Notes: a model not told the origin generated them from the letters alone. A stretch of DNA of 64,000 nucleotides from Euleptes europaea (GCF_029931775.1 NC_079312.1:7447821-7511820); one strand, 5' to 3'; numbered from the stretch's first letter, positions 32,898 through 43,555 are shown. Program-made: numbers and translations.

Positions 32898-35800
32898 CTA
32901 GACTGACATTGCAAGCCCCAATTTGCTTCTAAACAGTTCAAACTTTTCTGTAGGCAAACACTTGGTAAAAACGTCAGCAATATTTACATTTGAAGCACAA
33001 TGTTTCAGAACTATTAAACCATTGTTTACCGCTTCCCTGACATTTTGGTATCTTATTGTGATGTGTTTACTTCTTGTTCTAATACCTTGATATCCAGCCA
33101 ATTGCTGTGCTGCAGTATTATCACAGTAAACACTTACAGGCATTTCACATTCAAGATTTAGGTCTTTAGCCAGTTGACACAGCCATTCCAGCTGAATCTC
33201 ACTGTCGCTTAATGCAGAATATTCTGCCTCACATGTGCTGGTAGCTACATGAGTCTGTTTCAAAGACTTCCACATAACCAGTGCCCCATGTAAAAATAAC
33301 ACATACCCAGTGGTAGACTTTCCTTCTTCTCTCTCTCCCCAACTGGAGTCACTATACACTGTGATTGTTTCCTCTGCATCAGCCTTTAAACACAACCTGG
33401 CTGAAGCTGAGCCTTTTAAGTATCGCAGCACCCTTTTTGCTGCATTCCAGTCTTTCATGTATGGGCATGCACATTTCTGGCAAAGCAAATGTACTGCCAT
33501 ACAAATGTCTGGTCTTGTCCAACATGACAGATATAACAATGAACCCACCAACGATTGGTATTGATTTTTGTCATGGAATACCTTATCATCCACCTCTTTC
33601 ACATACCCTGTTGTCATGGGAGTCTCAGTGCTTTTTGCCTCTGTCATTTTAAATTTTTCTAGGAGCTGTTCAATCTTTTTCTCCTGGCACAATTCAAAAT
33701 ATCCTTCTGGGTTTCTGGTAATTTCTACCCCCAGATAATTTTGAATGTCACCAAGATGCTTCATTTTAAACAGTTTTCCAGTTGCCTCCTTAAACCAGTT
33801 TAGTTGTTCCTTTGTATGACACAACAAACAAAGATCATCAACATATAAAAATACAACACAGTCAGAGCCCTTTACACATTTGGTAAACATACAAGGATCA
33901 GCAACACCTTGCTTAAACCCAAGATTTGCCAATGCTTCACTAATGCATTGGGACCATGCACGTGCACTCTGCTTTAATCCATACAGAGCCTTATGCAATT
34001 TTAATACTCCTTGTTTACCCTTGCATTCAAACCCAGGGATCTGCTCCATATATATATCTTCACTTATTGTTGCATTCAAATATGCAGTGGTGAAGTCAAA
34101 ATGGTGCACTAACATATTATCTCTGACAGCTTTACACAATGCAGCTCTTATAGTATCAGCCTTCACAGTGGGAGCAAATAATTCATCAAAGTCTTGCCCT
34201 TCAACTTGGGAATAACCCTTAGCCACAAGCCTGGCCTTACGGAGTATCTTCCCTTCTGGACACTGTTTGACTTTGTAAAGCCATCTGCACCCTATGGCTT
34301 TTCTCTGAGCTGGCAGTTTTGTTACAGAGAATACCTTATTCTCTTTCAGGGAATCAAACTCAGTTTGCATGGCTTCTAGCCAGGCCTCCTTTTCCCTGCT
34401 TTCCAAAGCCATTACCTCCTGAAAACTCTTTGGTTCTTTGACCTGTACATGATTTACATCAGTAGTCTCAAAACCATACCTCTCTGGGGGAATTCCTTTA
34501 GTGCTCCTGCTTGACACCCTAGGAATCTGCCTCCCCTCTTCAGCCCTTGGCGATGAAGCCCTTTGAGGAGATCCCTCCTGCTTCACCCCATCTGCATCCT
34601 GTGAGAGATCTGTCAATGGTAGCCCAATTTCTTTTGGCTCCTCCTGTCCATGAATTCTGGCCCAGTTATTTCCCTCACAAAAATTCGCAGCTCTGCTGTA
34701 GCTGAGAGAATTATGCTCATCAGCAAACCTGTATGATTTCATGCCAGACTGATACCCAAGGAAGGTTAGTTTCTTAGCTCTCGCTCCTCCTTTCCTTCTC
34801 TTGGATATTGGCACATCAACCCAGGCTTTTGTACCAAACACTCTGAGGTAACCTAAGCTAGGATCCCTCTGGTACAAAACCCTATAAGGTATGTCTTGTA
34901 TGGACCTGGTCCAGATCCTGTTGGAAACATAAGCGGCGGCCTTGATTGCCTCTGCCCAGTATGTCATTGGCAACCCTGCATCCTGCAACATGGAATACAT
35001 TTTTGTTTGTAGCATTCCCCCATGTCGCTCAGCAACACCATTTTCTGCTGGCACCGCCACGTTGGCAACTCTGTGCCTCACACCTTGCACCTGTAACCAT
35101 TTCTTAAATTCATTTGACATGAATTCTCCCCCAAAATCTGTTTGGAGAGAATCCAAGGTACATTTAAGTTGTTTCTGCACTCTTTTGGCCCAATACTTAA
35201 ATGTTTCAAACACCTGTGACTTCTTTTTCAAAGGATACACCCATGAGAATCTGGTGCAATCATCCACCAGAATCAACGCGTAATGGTTACCTGAGTGACT
35301 CTCCCTGTAGGGGCCTATGACATCTGCATGCACTATCTTTAGTGCAGTGTCTGAGAGTCTCTCACTATGCTTAGCCACTGGGTAAGCCTTAGATTTGGAA
35401 CTTTTGCATACCTCACAATCCAGGTAGTTCCCACACTCTTTAACTTTTTCCTTCCCCAGTAAGGCTAGCGTTTTCTTTATGGTCTCATAATTTGCATGAG
35501 CCAACCTTCTATGTAGCAGATGTATGCAATTGTCATGGGGGCTCTTATTAGTTATCATCTTTGCCTCCACGTGCCTATTTTCTACCACATACACATTATT
35601 ACACATTTTCCCTGTAAGAAGCACTTTCCCACCTTTGGATATTTTACAAGCCTTGTCTGTAAATGTTACAGTATATCCAGCCCTGTCAAGGGCACTTACA
35701 CTTAACAGATTGTTCTCTAGTTCAGGGACACATAGCACCTTTTTAAATGTATAGTTCAAAGCTGGGAACCACACACTCCCCTCACGTGTCACCTCAGAAT

Positions 35801-36869
35801 TCCTTCCATCAGTGAGGCTTACATGCGGCAAACTTGAGTCCCGTGTGTCTTTTAAAAGTTCCTGATGCCGGCAAATGGTCTGTGACGCACCAGAGTCTAA
35901 AATCCAGACACCGGCTGTGTCACTGTGCTCAGTCAGCACCAATGATGCCTTCTGACCGCTCACAAACTCACGTGACGACTGGTCCCTTCGGCTTTTCTTC
36001 CTTGCTTCTGGGCAGTCGCGCTTTAAGTGATTTGTTGCCTTGCAGATGTAGCAACGTCTGACCTTCAGAGCCACGTGCTGCTGTAAATCACCCGGCTTTC
36101 TCTGCTCCGCATTCCTCTCTCCGCCGGCAAACCTCCGCGTCTCCCGGCTTGGCAGGTTTCCCTCCGGCTTGGCAGGCTTCTCAGGATTTGTTGCAAGCAA
36201 TCTCTTCTCATGTTCCAAAATTCTTCCAACAACATATTGTAGAGTCAGTTTATCAATTTCAACCGACTCCAGAGCAGTAACTAACATATTATACTGCTCA
36301 GACAGAGAGCTCAGGAGTATATAAACTTTATCATCCTCCTGTAGAGTCTTCCCCCTCTGCTCTAGCATTTGGAAACATTCAGTCAGTTCATTTATATGGT
36401 TTCTCACAGGAACTGACGGCAAAAGAAAAGTTCTGTACAAACGTCTCGATATGGCTATCAAAGAGCCAGCTGTTTTTTGTACATAGACCTGAGATAATGA
36501 GTTCCAGGCTGCTTTCGCTTTCAAAGCTCCCGTCACATGGACAAGCTGGTCGTCAGCCACGCTCAGCTCTATGATTGCCAGTGCCTTCTCATCTTTCACC
36601 ACGTCCTGCGGCGTCTCAGGATCCGGGGGGTTGGAGACATAAATCCACAGTGCCTCTCTTTTAAGGTAGTGTTGCATACGTAACGCCCACACATTGTAGT
36701 TGGTAGAAGTGAGCTTCTCCACAAGCAAGGACATTGCAGCTTGAGCCATAATTTCTCCCGCTCCCTGCTGCTCCTGCTCCGTGTCGCTCTCCTCCTCCGC
36801 CTCAGACGCACTGCTGCTGACAGACCTGCTGGGCACCTCCTCTGCTCCGTCTGACTCAACCTCAGACAT
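32898..36869 (-). CDS. Copia gag-pol polyprotein, 1323 residues
   Basis: Single minus-strand frame from ATG at 36869. Domains in order: gag-type region (about 45-235); zinc knuckle CYICKATNHLKRDC (about 272); aspartic protease with LDSGAS (about 325); integrase zinc-binding and catalytic core (HADVIGP about 512, QTDFGGEF, ENGVAERH); reverse transcriptase with LYVDDL (about 1005); and RNase H with YSDSSWG, CEAEY and YCDNTAA. The C-terminus is FTKCLPTEKFE to AMSV. These are the hallmark motifs of a complete copia polyprotein. The acidic, Ser/Glu-rich N-terminus is unusual. It encodes retrotransposition functions and has no host role visible. Confidence 0.95.
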   Translation of the reverse strand: MSEVESDGAEEVPSRSVSSSASEAEEESDTEQEQQGAGEIMAQAAMSLLVEKLTSTNYNVWALRMQHYLKREALWIYVSNPPDPETPQDVVKDEKALAIIELSVADDQLVHVTGALKAKAAWNSLSQVYVQKTAGSLIAISRRLYRTFLLPSVPVRNHINELTECFQMLEQRGKTLQEDDKVYILLSSLSEQYNMLVTALESVEIDKLTLQYVVGRILEHEKRLLATNPEKPAKPEGNLPSRETRRFAGGERNAEQRKPGDLQQHVALKVRRCYICKATNHLKRDCPEARKKSRRDQSSREFVSGQKASLVLTEHSDTAGVWILDSGASQTICRHQELLKDTRDSSLPHVSLTDGRNSEVTREGSVWFPALNYTFKKVLCVPELENNLLSVSALDRAGYTVTFTDKACKISKGGKVLLTGKMCNNVYVVENRHVEAKMITNKSPHDNCIHLLHRRLAHANYETIKKTLALLGKEKVKECGNYLDCEVCKSSKSKAYPVAKHSERLSDTALKIVHADVIGPYRESHSGNHYALILVDDCTRFSWVYPLKKKSQVFETFKYWAKRVQKQLKCTLDSLQTDFGGEFMSNEFKKWLQVQGVRHRVANVAVPAENGVAERHGGMLQTKMYSMLQDAGLPMTYWAEAIKAAAYVSNRIWTRSIQDIPYRVLYQRDPSLGYLRVFGTKAWVDVPISKRRKGGARAKKLTFLGYQSGMKSYRFADEHNSLSYSRAANFCEGNNWARIHGQEEPKEIGLPLTDLSQDADGVKQEGSPQRASSPRAEEGRQIPRVSSRSTKGIPPERYGFETTDVNHVQVKEPKSFQEVMALESREKEAWLEAMQTEFDSLKENKVFSVTKLPAQRKAIGCRWLYKVKQCPEGKILRKARLVAKGYSQVEGQDFDELFAPTVKADTIRAALCKAVRDNMLVHHFDFTTAYLNATISEDIYMEQIPGFECKGKQGVLKLHKALYGLKQSARAWSQCISEALANLGFKQGVADPCMFTKCVKGSDCVVFLYVDDLCLLCHTKEQLNWFKEATGKLFKMKHLGDIQNYLGVEITRNPEGYFELCQEKKIEQLLEKFKMTEAKSTETPMTTGYVKEVDDKVFHDKNQYQSLVGSLLYLSCWTRPDICMAVHLLCQKCACPYMKDWNAAKRVLRYLKGSASARLCLKADAEETITVYSDSSWGEREEGKSTTGYVLFLHGALVMWKSLKQTHVATSTCEAEYSALSDSEIQLEWLCQLAKDLNLECEMPVSVYCDNTAAQQLAGYQGIRTRSKHITIRYQNVREAVNNGLIVLKHCASNVNIADVFTKCLPTEKFELFRSKLGLAMSV

Positions 36870-36970
36870 CCACTCGCCTTCTGCTCACTACAGCCCTTGT
36901 TCCACAGATAGTACCTCTGCTCAGAACCTCCAGGATGTAGCGCAGTTGAGCTGTTCTGGGCCCATAGCCC

Positions 36971-37318
36971 TGTTGGCGTATGTTAGAAAGCGTTGCAGCT
37001 CTACAGGCGAGTAAGTACAGAAGACTCAGCACGTAGTACAAAAGTGCTCTTTTATTCACAGTGACAGAATGCTCCGCTTGGTCATCAACTCTCCACAACC
37101 CACAACCCAATACATATATAACACACCTATATACATATCTGGCATAGTCTCTCAGCCAATCACCTGTTGGCTGCCTTGTCTCCAGGACTATCTAGCTCAG
37201 TCCAGTACAAGCCAGTTTTTCTGCTCAGTCATTGAGCTGTCATGTGACACCACCAATCACCTGGCTGTCACATAGATCTTTTACATCTGCTTGCCATGTG
37301 CAGTCTCATGTTCCAACA
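36971..37318 (-). repeat. Copia element 5' LTR
   Basis: Promoter-proximal LTR on the minus strand, identical by eye to 32544-32891. A leader of about 100 bp (36870-36970) separates it from the gag-pol start. I could not assign a primer-binding tRNA. Confidence 0.92.
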
Positions 37319-37339
37319 GTCTCATGGGTACTACATCTT

Positions 37340-37600
37340 TACTATTAGGTGAAAGGGTTTGGAGCATCTTTGAACTGTTCTTTTTGGACAGAGTTTGTTC
37401 ATGAATTTTATCTTCTCAGTCTTCTGTTGTTTTTCTGATCTCCAGTATTTAGCATATAAAATCCTTGCTATAACAATCATCTTACTCCTGAAAGATTCAT
37501 GGGGAAATCTTTTTTCCAAGTTAGTCAAAATATCATTGGATCTACATCTGGATTTATCTTTGCTATCCTGGAAATTATTTCCAATGTTAGGTCAACATTA
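37340..37600 (-). repeat. L1-like ORF2 C-terminal fragment
   Basis: The minus-strand frame reads SFRSKMIVIARILYAKYWRS, as in the end of L1 ORF2. A paralogous fragment lies at 52520-52800 in copy 2, so it predates the duplication. Confidence 0.6.
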
Positions 37601-37889
37601 GGTCCATGATCAAGTAGGTCAACATCAGTTCCATGACCAATTTTTTTTAAACTCTTTTTGTTGTTTGTCTTTCTAGCATGTTGACTCATAATTATTTGGA
37701 ATTTGGGACATCTTTAGGAGTGTCAAGCACCGTTGCTATAATTCTGTGGCTATTTTTCCTCAGGTTTGTGTTGAGAAAGATGTTATTGCCATATTTTGAA
37801 ATTTCCCCTAGATCAATAAGTTTACAGTATGCCCTATCTCTTGGTCTGTTTTACATAATGTTCTTCTCTTCTTCCATTGGGTGGTAATT

Positions 37890-38040
37890 GCCTTTTTTGC
37901 CATCCAGTTGAGGCCAACTTATGGCAGCCCTGTAGGGTTTTCAAGGCAAGAGACATTCAGAAGTAGTTTGCCATTACCTGTCTCTGCTTAGCTTCCAAGA
38001 TTTATGAAATCAGGCTAGTCTGGGCTATCCAGGTCAGGGT
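37890..38040 (-). repeat. 5S rRNA-derived SINE, internally deleted
   Basis: 'CATCCAGTTGAGGCCAACTT' body, then 'CTGCTTAGCTTCCAAGATTT' from the 5S part; the segment between them is shortened. Confidence 0.6.
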
Positions 38041-38124
38041 TTATATATATTTATATTTTTCTGCTAAACGGTGCCAGCTATCTGTTGCTCTCTTTCCTGT
38101 GCTCCAGTAGAAGACAATGCACAG

Positions 38125-38433
38125 GAAGATGATGCCAGCATGGTATAGTGGTTAAGAGCAGTGGTTTGGAGCGGTGGACTTTAATCTGGAGAACCGGGTT
38201 TGATTCCCCCCTCCTCCACATGAGCGGTGGATGCTAATCTGGTGAACTGGATTTTTTAGCCCACTCCTACATATGAAGCCAGCTGGGTGGCCTTGGGCTA
38301 GTCACACTCTCTCAGCCTCACCTACCTCACAGGGTATCTGTTGTGGGGAGGGGAAAGGAAGGTGATTGTAAGCAGTTTGATTCTTCCTTACGTGGTAGAG
38401 AAAGTCGGCATATAAAAACCAACTCTTCGTCTA
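38125..38433 (+). repeat. tRNA SINE with long head variant
   Basis: 'GATGCCAGCATGGTATAGTG', two 'CTCCT' head blocks, and tail AACCAACTCTTCG. Well preserved; not found in copy 2. Confidence 0.78.
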
Positions 38434-38484
38434 ATCATGCTCAATTGGGACATCAACTTTACTAAACCAATGGACTCACTACAG

Positions 38485-38740
38485 ACTGTTCCCAGTGTTG
38501 TGTGTATGTGTGTGCCATCAAGTCACCGCTGACTTGTGGTGATCACGTAGGGTTTTCAAGGCAAGAGACATTTGGAGATGGTTTGCCATTGCCTAACTCC
38601 ATGTGAGCTGAGTGAGTTCTGAGAGAACCGCGACTGGCCCGAGGCCACCCAGCAGGCTTCGTTAGGAGGAAAGGGGAATCGAACCCAGTTCTCCAGATTA
38701 GTTTGCTGCTCTTAACCACTACACCATGCTAGCTCTCATT
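38485..38740 (-). repeat. 5S-SINE body fused to tRNA SINE head
   Basis: 'TGCCATCAAGTCACCGCTGA' (5S-SINE body) runs directly into 'GAGTGAGTTCTGAGAGAACC' and the complement of the TTCTTC-SINE head. It is a chimera or a nested insertion with a shared break at about 38606. Confidence 0.6.
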
Positions 38741-38999
38741 CCCACTGCTGCTCTGCCCAAAACATTTGATACTGAGCGAACTTAAACAGCTGCTTATGAG
38801 TGTGCAAATTTGTAGTCATTTGGACACTTCCCAGATTCTCATACAAATCTGAGAATGCCTACATGTCTGGCAATGTGGGAATTAAGGAGGGCTTGAGTCA
38901 GAGAGCCTCTCCTAGCTGAACAGACACACAGTTGAGCCCACTAATGTTTTGACCACCAGTGAGAGTGGGCCACAAGTACACACATGAACACACGCATAA

Positions 39000-39480
39000 A
39001 GTTGCCTTATACTGAATCAGATCCTTGGTTCATCAATGTCAGTGTTGTCTACTCAGACTGGCAGTGGCTGGGGATTTAACGAGGGACCTTCTGTGTGCTG
39101 AGCAGATGCTCTACCAATGAGCCACACACACAACCCTCAGTAGGCCAAAGAGGGCTGTTTTCCTTCCTGTGGCCTCCTGTCCCATTTCCCAATGGGACTA
39201 TCCTTGCTGGGGCAGCCATACTATGTGGGTGGTTTGGAAATGCTCCAAGAGCAGTGAATCGTTTCTCATCTTGCAGCAGGCAGAATTGGGGCTTTCTTCC
39301 ACAGGCACCAAGATCTCTCAGTCTGCCCCTGATCCATGTGCTGCTGCCTGGAAAGAGACAAGAAATGCACATAAGTGGATGTGCCCGATGGTCTCCAATG
39401 GGACAGGACTGATCTTGGAGTCTTTCTTTTGCTGCTTTCAATCAGCAGCCAACAGAGCAATCCTGAGCAGAGTTAATAAC
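39000..39480. other. SINE fragment and unique sequence shared with copy 2
   Basis: 39000-39125 is a minus-strand tRNA SINE. 39126-39360 is unique-looking and matches 53010-53235 in copy 2 ('GGCACCAAGATCTCTC' in both). No exon seen. Confidence 0.5.
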
Positions 39481-39944
39481 CTTTTAAGTCTAGTGAAGTC
39501 AATGGGCTCAGGAAGGCATAACTGTGTTTAGTGTTGCGCTGTACTAAGGGTTGCCCACAACCTGGAGGGCGGGGGGGAATGCCCTGTCCCTTTAAGAGAA
39601 GCACATCACTAGGTGAAGTTTTTCAAAGCAAGAAGGTGATGTGCTTTACCTTCTTGCTTTGAAAAGCTTTAGCTGCCCATTTCCACCTTTAAAGGGGCAA
39701 GAGTTTTTCCCCCTCCAGCTTGTTTTCTGTATAAATCCACCTGTTTATTTCTGCCTCCTCAGGGCTCAACGCCACTTTCATTTTTTCAGTGCTTAATACA
39801 AAATGCCTTTTATTCTTTTCCAAATGAAGCCTCCAGAATTTCCTCGCCTGGTATTTTTTTGCTGATAAAGCCACCCCCCTACCCTATACTTTCACTGGGA
39901 AAACTTACCAGGTACCCATAATTTTTAAGTTATCCCAGAGGATG

Positions 39945-40240
39945 AAGGAGAAGAGTTAGTTTTTATACCCTGCTTTTCTCTATCTTGAGGAGTCTCAAGG
40001 CAGCTTACAATCACCTTCCCTTCTTCTCCCCACAACAAACACCTTGTGAGGTAGGTGAGCTGAGAGAGTTCTGTGATAAATGACTGGCCCAAGATCACCC
40101 AGCAGGCTTCATGTGGAGGAGTGGGGAATTGAAACTAGTTCTCCAGATTAGAGTCCGCTGCTCATGTGGCATAGCAGGGAATCAAACCTGGTTCTCCAGA
40201 GTAGAGTTCACCGTTCTTAACCACTCCACCATGCTGGATC
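39945..40240 (-). repeat. tRNA SINE with TTCTTC tail
   Basis: 'GAGTTAGTTTTTATACCCTG' tail side; long head variant ending 'CCACTCCACCATGCTGG'. Not in copy 2. Just before it, 39602-39672 contains an inverted pair AAAGCAAGAAGGT / ACCTTCTTGCTTT. Confidence 0.7.
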
Positions 40241-40377
40241 TCATTTGTTTTCTAGCTGAGCCTTAGTTAAAACTCAGCTCTATGCTCCAGTTCCCTCTCA
40301 CTGTCCCTCTGTCGCTTTTGCATGTCTCTGGCTTTGTTCGCACAGGTAAGAGAAAGAAGTACAAGCATCTTTTACAG

Positions 40378-40840
40378 GGTGTCCAGTTCCAGGTTGGGAA
40401 ATAGCTGGAGATTTCTGGGGTGGAGCCTGAGGAGGGCGGGGTTTGTGGAGGGACCTCAGAGAGGTATAATGCCATATAATGCCACTTCCAAAGTGGCCAT
40501 TTTCTCCAAGTAAACTGATCTCTATCACCTGGAGATCTGCTGGAATCCCATGAGATCTTCAGCCACCACCTGGAGGTTGGCAACCCTATTTTTGAACCAT
40601 TCTGTTACTGTATAATTAGGGTTGCCCAATTCCAGGTAGGACCAGGAGTTCTCCAGGAACTATGACCGTCTTGTAGATTACTGGGGTGGGGGGAGTCCAT
40701 GGAGGAAACAGCAGCTTTGAAGGAATGGACAAGATGCCGTAACATTCCTGCTGAGCTCCCTCCCCTCCTCAAGCTGCCTTCCCCAGGCACCGCCCCAAAT
40801 CTTTAGGAATTTCCAAACCAGAGTTGGCAACCCTCATTCT
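40378..40840. mobile_element. Two MITE-like 'GGGTTGCCA' repeats in opposite orientation
   Basis: 40378-40595 begins 'GGTGTCCAGTTCCAGGTTGG' and ends 'CACCTGGAGGTTGGCAACCC'. 40620-40840 begins GGGTTGCCCAATTCCAGG and ends AGAGTTGGCAACCCTC. They mark the junction between duplication copies 1 and 2. Confidence 0.6.
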
Positions 40841-41984
40841 TGTTACCTTTCGAAAAGCCTTCCTGAACAACTCTGCTTTGCATAGTTTGCGGAGTGCCAG
40901 ATGTACTGGAGCCCACTGGATTTCTTCACATCCAGCCGGATGACGAGTTTTTGAGAACTCAAAAGCTTTTGTGTTATTTTGAATAGCTTTTGTCTTGGGA
41001 TTTTGCCAGCAATGTGGTTGCTTTTCTAATGGGAACCAGAATACAGGGCTGGATGTGCATGTGTAGCTCTTGGTCTTTTCCCTCTGGCTCTTTCCCCATA
41101 TCTCTATGGTCATCTGGGAAAGAGATTTCCTTTTCTGCCCAGCTGGGAAGGAGTATCAGTCTGGTGAGAAAGCTGGTGGCTGATGAATCAAAGAAGTGGA
41201 GGAAAGAGTTAAAGGAGCAAAATTTGGAAGGTGGGAGGGAAAAGATCATGGGGGAGTCAGAAATGGGGGTTATTTATAGAATGGCTTCCCTGGTGTGGTT
41301 AGGGAAGCTCCCAGTCTCCTAGCTTTTTGCAAACTGCAAAATGGAATTATTCAGGAGGGCTTTTTGCATAGGTAAATAGGACTGTGCTGTAATGAAATGG
41401 TTTGAAAGTTGCATTGGTAAATGGATGGGAACCGTGGCCCCTAGACTACAGTATTGCTACCTGTCACTGTAAATATGCTCCACTAGATAATTTCTACACC
41501 ACGTAAGGTATCATGTGTAAAATCTCATGCTTTGTTTCAGCTCCCTTTGGAGATTTCTGTTGTTTTTCAGATTTCTGTAGTCCAGACCCTATTGTACTAT
41601 TCATTGGATGTCCCATCCTGTTGATTATGCGATGCTATGTAATCTGCCTTGAGTCTTGCAGAGAAAGGCCGACTATAAATAACCAAATAATAGTACTTCC
41701 AGGGTGGTAGCTATGTTAATCTGTCATAGCAAAAGAAAGGCAAAATGAAAATGGAGTATAGTGGCACATTAAAAACTAACAAATATTTATTCTGCATCAG
41801 AAGGTGTGGATGCTAGCCATGAAAAGTGATGCTGTGATAAATCTGCTAATCTTTCCTGGTTTAGGAGGGGGAGAATTTGGGGAGGGACACCCAAATTGCC
41901 CTTTGAGGTTCCCACAGCTGCTCCAGCTGCTGTATTGCACCTTCTTTCTTCCTCTACAAGGCCCACTCTTGGATGCGAAATGGT

Positions 41985-42570
41985 ATAGTATAGCCCGATC
42001 TTGTCTAAGCTGGGTTGATACTTGGAAGGGAGACCACCAAGGAAGACTCTGCAGAGGCAAGCAAAGACGAACCAACCTCTGCTTATTCATTTGCCTTGAA
42101 AATGCTATGGAGCTGCCATAAATCAGCTGTGACTTGACAACACTTTCCACACACAGAAGGCCCACTCTGTGCTGTCTCTCACCTCTGTGGGTATGCTTGT
42201 CCAGGAAATTTATTTGCTACTTTTCATTGCCTTGTCTGGAAAGTCGGGTTGACAGCCCTGGATTGGGAAATTCCTGGAGATCTGAGGGTGGATCTTGGGG
42301 AGAGCAGGGTTTGGGGAGGGACCTCAGGCAGGGATTGGCAATGACTGTGCTAAACAGCTATTCTCAATTATAACAGGTACTAACCAGCTTAGCAAAGCTA
42401 GGGTCACTGCAGTTATCACCAAATACTTGGAAGGGAGACCACCAAGGAAAACTCTGCAGAGGCAGGCGATGGCAAACCACCTCTGCTTATTCGCTTGCCA
42501 TGAAAATGCTATGGGGCGGCCACCATAAGTCAGCTGTGACTTGATGGCACTTTGTACATATACGAGGCCC
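41985..42570 (+). repeat. 5S-derived SINE pieces and MITE-like fragment
   Basis: 41985-42155 and 42420-42570 carry 'CTTGGAAGGGAGACCACCAA' and 'CATAAGTCAGCTGTGACTTG'; 42255-42350 is a MITE-like piece. The second SINE block repeats part of the first, suggesting a local duplication. Confidence 0.6.
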
Positions 42571-42574
42571 GCCC

Positions 42575-42960
42575 TGTGCTGTCTCTAGCCTCTGGGGGGG
42601 CATGCTTGTTCAGGGAGGGGGCGGAGGCGTGGGTTGGGGACTTACCCAGAGCCCTGTTTGCAGGCTCTGTGCCAGGAGGTGGGCTGGAGGAGGACTTCGG
42701 GAGGCAGCGAGGCAACTCACATCGGCCAGATGGCGGCGAGGCATGTCAGCCCTGGGCGGCAGCAGGGGTTCAATGGCAGCCAGAGGGAGCTTGTGCGGCT
42801 GAGCCGGATCCCGCGGTGGGAACTTTTCCTGCCCAACCATCCCCCTGCCCAGGCTCTCCCTAACTGGGCCAACCAGTTTTCCCTACCGAGGGCGGGGCTT
42901 GGCCTGGCATATATGGGGCACTGCCTCACCGCCTGGGTCATTCTTAGGGCTGCCAGACTC
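42575..42960. other. GC- and CpG-rich block upstream of gene C
   Basis: It contains GGGGGCGGAGGCGTGG, AGATGGCGGCGAGGC and CCGAGGGCGGGGCTTGG. The last is followed by CATATATGGGGC, a TATA-like box. It could be a promoter of gene C or of an unseen transcript; it is absent from copy 1. No coding frame I trust. Confidence 0.35.
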
Positions 42961-43172
42961 CAGGTAGTGGGGAGAAAATAGACACCACCGTGTGTGTGTG
43001 TGTGTGTGTTAAGTGCCGTCAAGTCGCTTCCGACTCATGGTGACCCTATGAATGAAAGTCCTCCAAAATGTCCTATCTTTGACAGCCTTATTGTCGAAGG
43101 CTTTCACGGTCAGAGTTCATTGGTTCTCGTAGGTTATCCGGGCTGTGTAACCGTGGTCTTGGTATTTTCTTT

Positions 43173-43213
43173 CCTGACGTTTCGCCAGCAGCTGTGGCAG
43201 GCATCTTCAGAGT
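43173..43213 (-). ncRNA. Hammerhead-like core, left arm of the palindrome
   Basis: The minus strand reads CTCTGAAGATGCC, loop region TGCCACAGCTGCT, GGCGAAACGTC then AGG. GCC/GGC forms stem II, followed by GAAA and a GTC cleavage-type triplet. The stem I side of this arm is mutated. Confidence 0.4.
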
Positions 43214-43227
43214 CCTTCAGTGTTCCT

Positions 43228-43268
43228 CCTCTGAAGATGCCTGCCACAGCTGCTGGCGAAACGTCAGG
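43228..43268 (+). ncRNA. Hammerhead-like core, right arm of the palindrome
   Basis: CCT, CTGAAGA, TGCC..GGC, GAAAC, GTC, AGG. CCT can pair with AGG across the cleavage triplet. Facing the left-arm copy, so a read-through RNA would also form one long hairpin. Confidence 0.42.
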
Positions 43269-43555
43269 AAAGAAAATACCAAGACCACGGTTACACAGCC
43301 CAGATAACCTACGAGAACCAATTTGACAGCCTTGTTCAGATCTTGCAAATTGAAGGCTGTGGCTTCCTTTATTGAGTCAATCCATCTCTTGTTGGGTCTT
43401 CCTCTTTTCCTGCTGCCCTCAACTTTTCCTAGCATGACTGTCTTTTCCAGTGACTCTTGTCGTCTCATGACATGACCAAAATACAACAGCCTCAGTTTAG
43501 TCATTTTAGCTTCTAGAGTCAGTTCAGGCTTGATTTGATCTACAGACACCACTGT

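Larger units (their letters stand above)
32544..37318 (-). mobile_element. Full-length Ty1/copia-type LTR retrotransposon
   Basis: Minus-strand element of 4775 bp with 348-bp LTRs, a short leader, one long gag-pol frame and a purine-rich tract (CTAGGAGGAG) next to the 3' LTR. A 5-bp target duplication GTCTC flanks it (32539-32543 and 37319-37323). The two LTRs are identical by eye over their full length, and no break is seen in the frame. It therefore looks whole and very young. It lies downstream of gene B; the paralogous site after gene C (about 52421) is empty. Integrase-before-reverse-transcriptase order assigns it to Ty1/copia. Copia elements are sparse in vertebrates. Confidence 0.93.
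22112..40370 (+). repeat. Segmental duplication, copy 1 (contains gene B)
   Basis: Blocks in the same order and orientation recur in copy 2 (40955-53330). Examples are 22112-23400 with 40960-42400, 24886-28640 with 46090-49460, 29868-32540 with 49583-52425, 37319-37600 with 52422-52800, 39080-39360 with 52970-53235, and 40285-40365 with 53238-53325. Copy 1 holds extra insertions: the copia element, the SINE at 24976-25306 and those around 38-40 kb. Confidence 0.85.
43090..43321. repeat. Palindromic Penelope-type terminal repeat
   Basis: Two arms of about 90 bp in inverted orientation (43120-43212 and 43231-43321) meet at an 18-bp spacer. Both arms contain 'ACCGTGGTCTTGGTATTTTC' or its complement. 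The unit resembles 60260-60660 and carries the hammerhead-like core in both arms. It is a nested insertion in a BovB copy. Confidence 0.7.
43003..43555 (-). repeat. BovB/RTE-like LINE 3' end, interrupted
   Basis: 'GTGCCGTCAAGTCGCTTCCG' is the 3' terminus. The minus-strand frame reads EAKMTKLRLLYFGHVMRRQE and GKVEGSRKRGRPNKRWIDSI, typical of the RTE/BovB C-terminal region. The repeat at 43090-43321 is inserted in it, flanked by a 12-bp target duplication TTTGACAGCCTT (43078-43089 and 43322-43333). A second copy is at 58996-59545. Confidence 0.78.

Noticed and set aside
32642-37275. Two identical 68-codon frames at 32642-32848 and 37069-37275
   Set aside because: They lie antisense within the two LTRs of the copia element.
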